Position numbers and translations under genes: made by a program
Assembly (NCBI GenBank): GCA_963785585.1
Contig: CAWAVW010000004.1
Coordinates: forward strand, 2,790,001 to 2,854,000
Origin: Palsa-295 sp963785585
GTDB taxonomy: Bacteria; Acidobacteriota; Terriglobia; Acidiferrales; UBA7541
Reading direction: 5' to 3'
Length of the DNA stretch: 64,000 bases
In this document: positions 58,741-64,000 of the stretch, one piece after another
How the letters are laid out: every line of letters starts with the position of its first letter
Position numbering within the stretch: position 1 is the stretch's first letter
Notes under the pieces: generated by a model
The model's input: the letters and a program-made list of their open reading frames with translations, nothing else
The model's database searches: none
What the model was told of the DNA's origin: nothing

Positions 58741-61475
58741 CAGTTCCCTCCTGCGGGTGCGGCGCCGGGCACTCCGCGGCCTTCTTTGAGAGGCACGGTC
58801 GCCGGATCGATATTCCATCCGGAGACGCGAATTTCGACTCCGCCGAATACGGCGGCTGCGGGCAAATATTGCGCGGTCAAATCGCGCGTTTCTCCGGGAA
58901 GTAGCGAGATGTAATTGTCTTCCCAGAATACTGGAAGAATTTCGCCCTCCTGGCCGGTTTTGCGAATCGCGAGCCTGATTTGAAATGCGAGCTTGTTGCC
59001 GGGATTCTTCACCTGAACGTGGGCAACCGGTCCATCGGGCGAAGGCATGATGCTGCCGACTACATCGATGGTTGTTTTGGGCAAGGTTTGAAGCGCGGTG
59101 AGGTCGATATATTTTGCGACAGGCGTGAATTGGTAGGTCGTCTTGGCCCAATCGTATTGATTGCGATCGCCGGAGAGCCAGTAAAAGTTCGAGCTGAGCA
59201 GGTTGCCGCCGGGGGATCGCAGTTCGAGTTTCAGGAAATAAGCCCCGGACGCGGGTACGAATACATCGTCAGGAATTGTGAAGGCTTTTTCTACGCCGTC
59301 GGAATCGACGTCGATCGCGGTTTGCTTTGAGAATTTCTCCTTGAGATTCAGGTCGTAGAGTTTGGCGCTGACGGCGAGTCCCGAGAAATTCTTGTACCGG
59401 CTGTTTACGACGACGATCGAGTTGTCGTCGTAGGAATACTGAATGTGGATGGGCTCGCAGGCCTTTTTGGTGCCGAAGAAGCCGCCGGCGGGCTGCTGGT
59501 AATAGTCGTAAAGATGCCAGATGGTGGAGGGCCAGGCGTTGTTGAGCATCCACTGAATGATTCCGGTGGTGGAGTACTTGTTGCGCGAGTAGGCCTCAAA
59601 CATAGCGCGCTCGCCTTCGTAGGCCATGGCTTGCGATTTGATTTCGAAATCGTCGAGTCCGGTGGCCTGGCCATAGATTGCTTTCATGGAGTCATCGAAG
59701 TGTTTCAGATTTTTGAAGCCCTCTCCACCGGCATGATAATTCCAGAAATCATTTTCGGGCCAGACTTTATCGGCGGGCAGAAATTTGCGCAGGCATTCGG
59801 CGACGGGGGGCGCGGGGCCCGGGCTGGTCTCGGTGTTAAATCCCCATGCACCGCCCAGTTTGTTATCGGGAGTGAGCCAATAATCGGGCGGGACGTAGTC
59901 GTACGGCCCGGTCATCTTCACGCCGGATTTTCCGGTGACTTTGGTCGGCGTTTCCGAAGCAGATGACACATAGGGATTCGGCCAGTCGAGATCCTTCAGC
60001 ACTTTGATGTACGCAGTTTCGACGTCAGCGGGCGGAGGGCCATCGCTGCCGTTGAGCCACATCATCAGGCTCGGATGGCTGCGCATTCGATACACCTGTG
60101 AACGCAGCGAAGCGGTAGCGATGTCGATGTCGCCCGTTTGCCAGTGCTTCCAGTCTTCCCAGTGGTCGCAGCAGCACCAACCGGCCATGATCAGCACGCC
60201 GCGCTCGTCGGCAAGGTCGTAAAACTCTTTCGTTTCGAGTTTCCCTTCCAGCCGAATGGTGTTGAGATTCATTTCGCGGACGTAACGGAAATGAGTTTCG
60301 AGGGTTGGGATGTCCTGGCGAAGGAGCATGTCGGGCGACCAACCGCCGCCGCGAATCAAAATGTTTTGCCCGTTTACGGCAAATTGAAGAGCGCCTTTGT
60401 CGTTGAGATGCGCGGTGATCTCGCGGATGCCGAAGCGGACGGATTGAGCGTCCGAGATGTCGTTGCCCGCGGTGAAGCGTAGTTCGAGATTCTGAAGATT
60501 TTGGGCGCCCATCTGATAGGGCCACCAGAGCGACGGGGCCTTGATTTGGAGTTGGGCAAATTGCTCGGGCGTGAAGCGAACGGCTTTGGTCTCGCCCGCC
60601 GCGAGCGTGACAGGCTGCGAAAACTTTATTGCGCCCATCGCACCGTCAAGATTTCCGGTAACGGCGGCGTTCGTCGCGTTGCGCAGTTCGGCTTCGACGG
60701 TGAGGTTGGCCTGGTCGAGCGAAGACGTGGGGAAATGCGTCGCGACAGTAGGATAGCGAATGGCGACGGGACCGCTTTCGGCGAGCCACACGTCGCGCCA
60801 CAGTCCCATATCCTTATCAGGCGGCGCGGGATTCCAATCGACCCAGTTGATGCCGAGGTCTTTTTCGGTTTGGGCGATCGTTTCCACGGCGAGGACGTTT
60901 GCGGTCCCCGCGGGTGCCAGAAACGGAGTGACATCGAATTCGTAGGTACGATACGCACCGACAACGTCTTGTTGTCCGGCGACCTGGTGGCCGTTGAACC
61001 AGATGTTGGCGCGATTGTTGATGCCGCCGAAGTTGAGCCAGACGCGGCGGCCATCGTAATTTCCGGGAAGCTTAAATTCGGTGCGGTACCACCAGGAACA
61101 GCGAAACGGACTGTCTTTGGGCATCGGCAATCGCGAAAAATTGTGAGCGATCGGGTATGTGGTGCCCGGGATGTCGCGAAGGTTCATGCCGAAGTACGGA
61201 TCGGGATAGGTTTTGTCGGCAACGAGCGCGGCCACAACCGTGGACGGGACGTTGGTCGAGTGCCATCCCTCGGTCTTGAACCCCGGCGCGGAAATTTGTT
61301 CGCCGGCACCGGTGAATTGGCAGGAGGACTGGAGAGTCCACCCGGAGTGGAGATAGAGGCGGGAGTCGGGCGCCGGTCCGGCTTGCGCGCGCGCGGGCGC
61401 CGGAAAGAACGCGGCTGCCAGCACAAGAGCGGAGGCGAAGACGGGTGTTGCGATGGAATGTCTTTTGAACGGCAT
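58740..61475 (-). CDS. csxA: GH2 exo-beta-D-glucosaminidase (CsxA-like), secreted
   Basis: 911 residues with a signal peptide (about 1-30). Domain order: sugar-binding sandwich, Ig-like domain, TIM barrel and C-terminal beta domains. It matches Amycolatopsis CsxA closely by eye: GSDGPPPAD holds the likely acid Asp478 and GAWGFNTETS the likely nucleophile Glu549, 71 residues apart (72 in CsxA). KMTGPYDYVPPDYW and IQYSYDDNSIVVVNS are also shared. It removes glucosamine from the non-reducing end of chitosan oligomers. It is first in the operon with the SIS and permease genes. Confidence 0.93.
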   Translation of the reverse strand: MPFKRHSIATPVFASALVLAAAFFPAPARAQAGPAPDSRLYLHSGWTLQSSCQFTGAGEQISAPGFKTEGWHSTNVPSTVVAALVADKTYPDPYFGMNLRDIPGTTYPIAHNFSRLPMPKDSPFRCSWWYRTEFKLPGNYDGRRVWLNFGGINNRANIWFNGHQVAGQQDVVGAYRTYEFDVTPFLAPAGTANVLAVETIAQTEKDLGINWVDWNPAPPDKDMGLWRDVWLAESGPVAIRYPTVATHFPTSSLDQANLTVEAELRNATNAAVTGNLDGAMGAIKFSQPVTLAAGETKAVRFTPEQFAQLQIKAPSLWWPYQMGAQNLQNLELRFTAGNDISDAQSVRFGIREITAHLNDKGALQFAVNGQNILIRGGGWSPDMLLRQDIPTLETHFRYVREMNLNTIRLEGKLETKEFYDLADERGVLIMAGWCCCDHWEDWKHWQTGDIDIATASLRSQVYRMRSHPSLMMWLNGSDGPPPADVETAYIKVLKDLDWPNPYVSSASETPTKVTGKSGVKMTGPYDYVPPDYWLTPDNKLGGAWGFNTETSPGPAPPVAECLRKFLPADKVWPENDFWNYHAGGEGFKNLKHFDDSMKAIYGQATGLDDFEIKSQAMAYEGERAMFEAYSRNKYSTTGIIQWMLNNAWPSTIWHLYDYYQQPAGGFFGTKKACEPIHIQYSYDDNSIVVVNSRYKNFSGLAVSAKLYDLNLKEKFSKQTAIDVDSDGVEKAFTIPDDVFVPASGAYFLKLELRSPGGNLLSSNFYWLSGDRNQYDWAKTTYQFTPVAKYIDLTALQTLPKTTIDVVGSIMPSPDGPVAHVQVKNPGNKLAFQIRLAIRKTGQEGEILPVFWEDNYISLLPGETRDLTAQYLPAAAVFGGVEIRVSGWNIDPATVPLKEGRGVPGAAPAGGN

Positions 61476-61570
61476 GAAACGCGTCTCCTGATTACTCGTC
61501 GATCGAATTGGCGGCGCGCACGCCGCCGCGGCACCGGCGCAGGACGTTCATTAAATTTTATTAAACTCAA

Positions 61571-61600
61571 GCATTATTGCGTTGCACGCGCCAGAGTCAA
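61571..61600 (-). promoter_or_regulatory. Promoter with operator-like palindrome before the glucosaminidase operon
   Basis: On the minus strand TTGACT (61600-61595) and TAATGC (61576-61571) are 18 bp apart. Between them is the palindrome GCGT-TGC-ACGC (61579-61589). A repressor bound there would block RNA polymerase, and the LacI-family gene just upstream is the natural candidate. The -10 is weak and an AT-rich stretch (61551-61566) offers alternatives. Confidence 0.38.
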
Positions 61601-61644
61601 GCCAAAAGCTTCACGGCGCAGCCTTCGCGCGAAGGACAAGCCTG

Positions 61645-62736
61645 CTACACCGCGCGCGTGGATTCGCGGACGACCAGTTCGGGCGCCAGCTGACGCTGCA
61701 CCGAAGTGAATTCGCGGTCTTCGATGGCGGCGTTAATTCCCTCCATGATAATGCCGACGGCGGCCGTGCCCATCGCTTCCATGGGTTGGCGAACGGTGGT
61801 GAGCGAAGGAACCGACAGGCCGGAGGGAGGCACATCGTCAAATCCGATCACCGAGCAATCCTCCGGAACACGCAAGCCGGCGCGCGTGAGAGTGCGAATG
61901 GCGCCAAAGGCGGTGTTGTCGTCAAAGGCCATGAGCGCGGTGAAACGCTTTTTGTGCTTGAGCAATTCTTCGGTAAGGCGGAGCCCGCCGTCGTAGCCGG
62001 AATTGGGATCGAGCGAATCGGGAAGGTCGAGAATGAGAGTGGGATCGAGTTCCAGGCCAACGGAACGTGCGAAGGAGCGCACCGCGCGCCAACGAGGAGC
62101 GCTATCGGCGAGCATCTTGGGGCCGCGGATGAAAGCGATCTTGCGATGGCCGAGAGCGTAGAGATGTTCGAGCGCGAGGTGCGCGCCGGCTTCGTTATCG
62201 ACCATAACGGAGCTGACCGAGGGGGAGCCGATTTTGTTGCCGATCATGACGGCGGGAATATTGCGTTTCTCGATGTCGGCAAGCAAGTCCACATCGACGA
62301 AGAGCCAGTTGGCGACGAAGATGAGGGCTTCGACGGGGCGGGCGAGAAGCATTTCGAGGTATCGCTCGAATCTGCCGCGCTGGTTGTGCACATCGGTGAG
62401 AATCGGCAGATACGAGGCCTGGTACAGAGTGTTTTCGATCCCGCGAAGAATCAGGGTGCAAAAGGGATCGGTGATGTCGAAGACCATGACGCCGACGGTG
62501 CGATTGCGCTTGGCGCTGAGATAGCGCGACACAACTTTCGGGCGATAGGAAAGTTTTTTGGCGGCGCGTTCGATGCGATCTTTCGTGGAAGACGGGATGT
62601 AGCGCGCGAGGGGCGCGTTATTGAGGACGATCGAGACGGTGGCGGGCGAGACACCGCTTTCGGCCGCGACGTCGCGCAAAGTGACGGCGGAGGATTTTGA
62701 TTTTCGGCGAGCGGCGGATTTTTCCTGCGGGACCAT
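61645..62736 (-). CDS. LacI-family transcriptional regulator
   Basis: 363 residues. The helix-turn-helix is at about 18-40 (VTLRDVAAESGVSPATVSIVLN) with the hinge helix up to about 75. The periplasmic-binding-protein-like sensor domain has IGFDDVPPSGLSVPSLTTVRQP near its end. The N-terminus is rich in Lys/Arg/Ser. It lies upstream of, and in the same direction as, the glucosaminidase operon, so it probably represses that operon until an amino-sugar signal appears. The 137-bp gap before it holds no gene. Confidence 0.93.
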   Translation of the reverse strand: MVPQEKSAARRKSKSSAVTLRDVAAESGVSPATVSIVLNNAPLARYIPSSTKDRIERAAKKLSYRPKVVSRYLSAKRNRTVGVMVFDITDPFCTLILRGIENTLYQASYLPILTDVHNQRGRFERYLEMLLARPVEALIFVANWLFVDVDLLADIEKRNIPAVMIGNKIGSPSVSSVMVDNEAGAHLALEHLYALGHRKIAFIRGPKMLADSAPRWRAVRSFARSVGLELDPTLILDLPDSLDPNSGYDGGLRLTEELLKHKKRFTALMAFDDNTAFGAIRTLTRAGLRVPEDCSVIGFDDVPPSGLSVPSLTTVRQPMEAMGTAAVGIIMEGINAAIEDREFTSVQRQLAPELVVRESTRAV

Positions 62737-62873
62737 TTTGTTTTGGTTGTTTATGCGGGGACATCTTTATCACAGTGGCGCGGGTGTGGGTAGAGGAACG
62801 TCGGTATTCGTGCGAAGAAGGTCGAGTACGATCACTCGATTCGCGAGGGGAGTCCGCGCAGAGAAAATTCAGG

Positions 62874-64000
62874 CTAGACGGTGGGGATTTGGGACTTATC
62901 CCAACCGCCGCCGATGGCTTTGATCAGCAGGACGCTGGCCGCGACGCGGCGGGTGCGAATGGTAACGGCGGTGACTTCGTCGTTGAGAGCGGCTGTTTCC
63001 GCCGTTGTGACTTCCAGATAGTTCGTGACGCCGCCTTTGTAGCGCGTTACGGACAAATCCACGGAATGGCGAGCGGCAGCGACGGCGGCGTCTTCTTTTG
63101 CAGCTTCCTCTTCGAGAATCCGCAGCGCGGCGAGATTGTCTTCGACTTCCTGGAAGGAGACAAGGATGGTCTGGCGGTAATCGTCCACCGATTTGTCGTA
63201 GGCGGCGCGCGCTTGTTCGTTGGTGCCACGGCGCTTTCCGGCGTCAAACACGGTTTCGGCGGCTTGCCCGGCGAGCGACCAAAAACCGGATGGCCCTTGC
63301 AGGAGCGTAGTGAAAACGGCGCTTTCGAATCCGCCGGAACCGCCGAGAGTCACCAGCGGGTAGTAGGCAGCGCGGGCGACGCCAATATTGGCGTTCGCTT
63401 CTTCGACGCGCCGCTCGGCGGCGGCGATGTCCGGACGGCGCTCGAGGAGATTCGAAGGAAGCCCCGGCGGGACGCTCGGCGGCAGAATATCGAGCGGCAA
63501 CGGATCGATGTGGAAAGTGGAAGCGGGTTGGCCGACGAGAACGGCAATGGCGTGCTCGTAGCTCGATCGTTGGACTTCGACATCGACTGCCTGGGCGCGC
63601 GTCGTTTCGAGAATCGTCTGAGCCTGCGCAAGATCGACGGCGGAGGTGATTCCGGCTTTGAAACGGCTGTTGGTGAGATCGACAGCCTTTTGGTAGGAAT
63701 CGACGGTCGAGAGCAGGAGCTTTTCCTGAGCGTCGAGGCCGCGCATCTGAAAATAATCGAGAGCCAGTTCGGCGTGGAGGCTGAGGTTCACGCCGGCGAG
63801 ATCGGCGGCCGAGGCTTGCGCTTCCGAGCGGCTGGCGGTCACGGTGTTGCGGACGCGGCCCCAGAGATCGAGCTCGTAGGAAACATCGACGGGAAGCAGG
63901 AAATCGTTGTACGAGCGGGCTTCGGTGGTTTTGTTGAAGAGCGGCTTGTTGACCGATTGCTCGTCGCGACCGACGGACGGGCTGACGCCGACGGTGGGAA
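62874..64000 (-). CDS. RND efflux outer-membrane factor (TolC/NodT), N-terminus cut by window edge
   Basis: The frame is open to the right edge (375 residues visible). It shows the two OEP repeats: SYELDLWGRVRNTVTASR near the edge and later the LGGSGGFESAV and VFDAGKRRGTNEQARAAYD helices. It has ERRPDIAAAERRVEEANANIGVARA, the standard lipoprotein NodT signature. It forms the outer-membrane exit duct of a tripartite exporter. The pump and adaptor genes, expected upstream, are outside the window. The C-terminus ends normally at 62874. Confidence 0.93.
   Translation of the reverse strand, partial: PTVGVSPSVGRDEQSVNKPLFNKTTEARSYNDFLLPVDVSYELDLWGRVRNTVTASRSEAQASAADLAGVNLSLHAELALDYFQMRGLDAQEKLLLSTVDSYQKAVDLTNSRFKAGITSAVDLAQAQTILETTRAQAVDVEVQRSSYEHAIAVLVGQPASTFHIDPLPLDILPPSVPPGLPSNLLERRPDIAAAERRVEEANANIGVARAAYYPLVTLGGSGGFESAVFTTLLQGPSGFWSLAGQAAETVFDAGKRRGTNEQARAAYDKSVDDYRQTILVSFQEVEDNLAALRILEEEAAKEDAAVAAARHSVDLSVTRYKGGVTNYLEVTTAETAALNDEVTAVTIRTRRVAASVLLIKAIGGGWDKSQIPTV

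Noticed and set aside
58740..59151. N-terminal extension of the SIS gene that would lengthen it to 519 residues
   Set aside because: The extra 137 residues are Arg-rich and overlap the GH2 coding region; they do not resemble a GlmS glutaminase domain.
1..64000. Mobile element or genomic island borders
   Set aside because: No transposase, integrase, tRNA end or flanking direct repeats were seen, and codon style looks uniform by eye.

Overview
The window is a gene-dense, GC-rich chromosomal segment with short intergenic gaps. I recognise no rRNA, tRNA, CRISPR array, insertion sequence or phage. The gene set suggests a free-living, aerobic heterotrophic member of the Acidobacteriota: a caa3-type oxidase of the A2 kind, many secreted hydrolases (M28 and P1 peptidases, an Asp-box propeller protein, a chitosan-type GH2 enzyme), amino-sugar use and hairpin repeats ending in CTACAAAG. 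This assignment is inferred from gene content and style, not from a marker gene.

Layout. 1-4.3 kb: sco (cut by the window edge) and coxBACD, a heme-copper oxidase operon with a cytochrome c domain fused to subunit II. 4.4-11.4 kb (minus strand): a stand-alone FabF/ACP pair, a small cytochrome c, a DmpA-type peptidase overlapping a GCPII-like M28 peptidase, and a class III aminotransferase. 11.5-20.5 kb: a phosphate/polyphosphate region. PPK2 diverges from two thymidylate-kinase-like genes, Ppx/GppA and SixA, followed by a CHAD protein, a multicopper oxidase and a secreted phosphoesterase. Three plus-strand gaps here carry heptamer repeats with an 11-bp period, the geometry of a PhoB box. 20.6-33.1 kb: mixed housekeeping and signalling genes (fdhD, HD-GYP regulator, guaD, MATE exporter, two paralogous FecR-like proteins, class IV aminotransferase, PCD, an 11-Asp-box propeller protein, msrA). 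33.4-36.1 kb: a glycolipid-synthase-like glycosyltransferase divergent from PHP and PAP2 genes, again with Pho-like repeats between them. 36.2-41.5 kb: MscS channel, flavin monooxygenase, a hairpin-repeat gap, DoxX-like protein, azoreductase and its likely TetR repressor.

41.6-52.2 kb is a membrane-lipid modification island and the most interesting part. On the minus strand lie desaturase, FAD oxidase, DUF1365, cyclopropane-synthase-like methyltransferase and an SDR. Divergent from them is a MerR/B12-binding (CarH/LitR-type) regulator followed by DUF1475, DUF2062, DUF1295 and a second cyclopropane-synthase-like gene, then DUF2252. The two transcription units share a 33-bp nested palindrome whose outer arms are the two TTGACA -35 boxes of back-to-back promoters. 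This suggests light- or B12-responsive control of both arms.

52.2-64 kb: NDH-2, a GT39-like membrane enzyme, a secreted Sel1-like protein, then a minus-strand amino-sugar operon (LacI regulator, exo-beta-D-glucosaminidase, GlmS-like sugar isomerase without its amidotransferase half, APC permease), ending in a TolC/NodT outer-membrane factor cut by the window edge.
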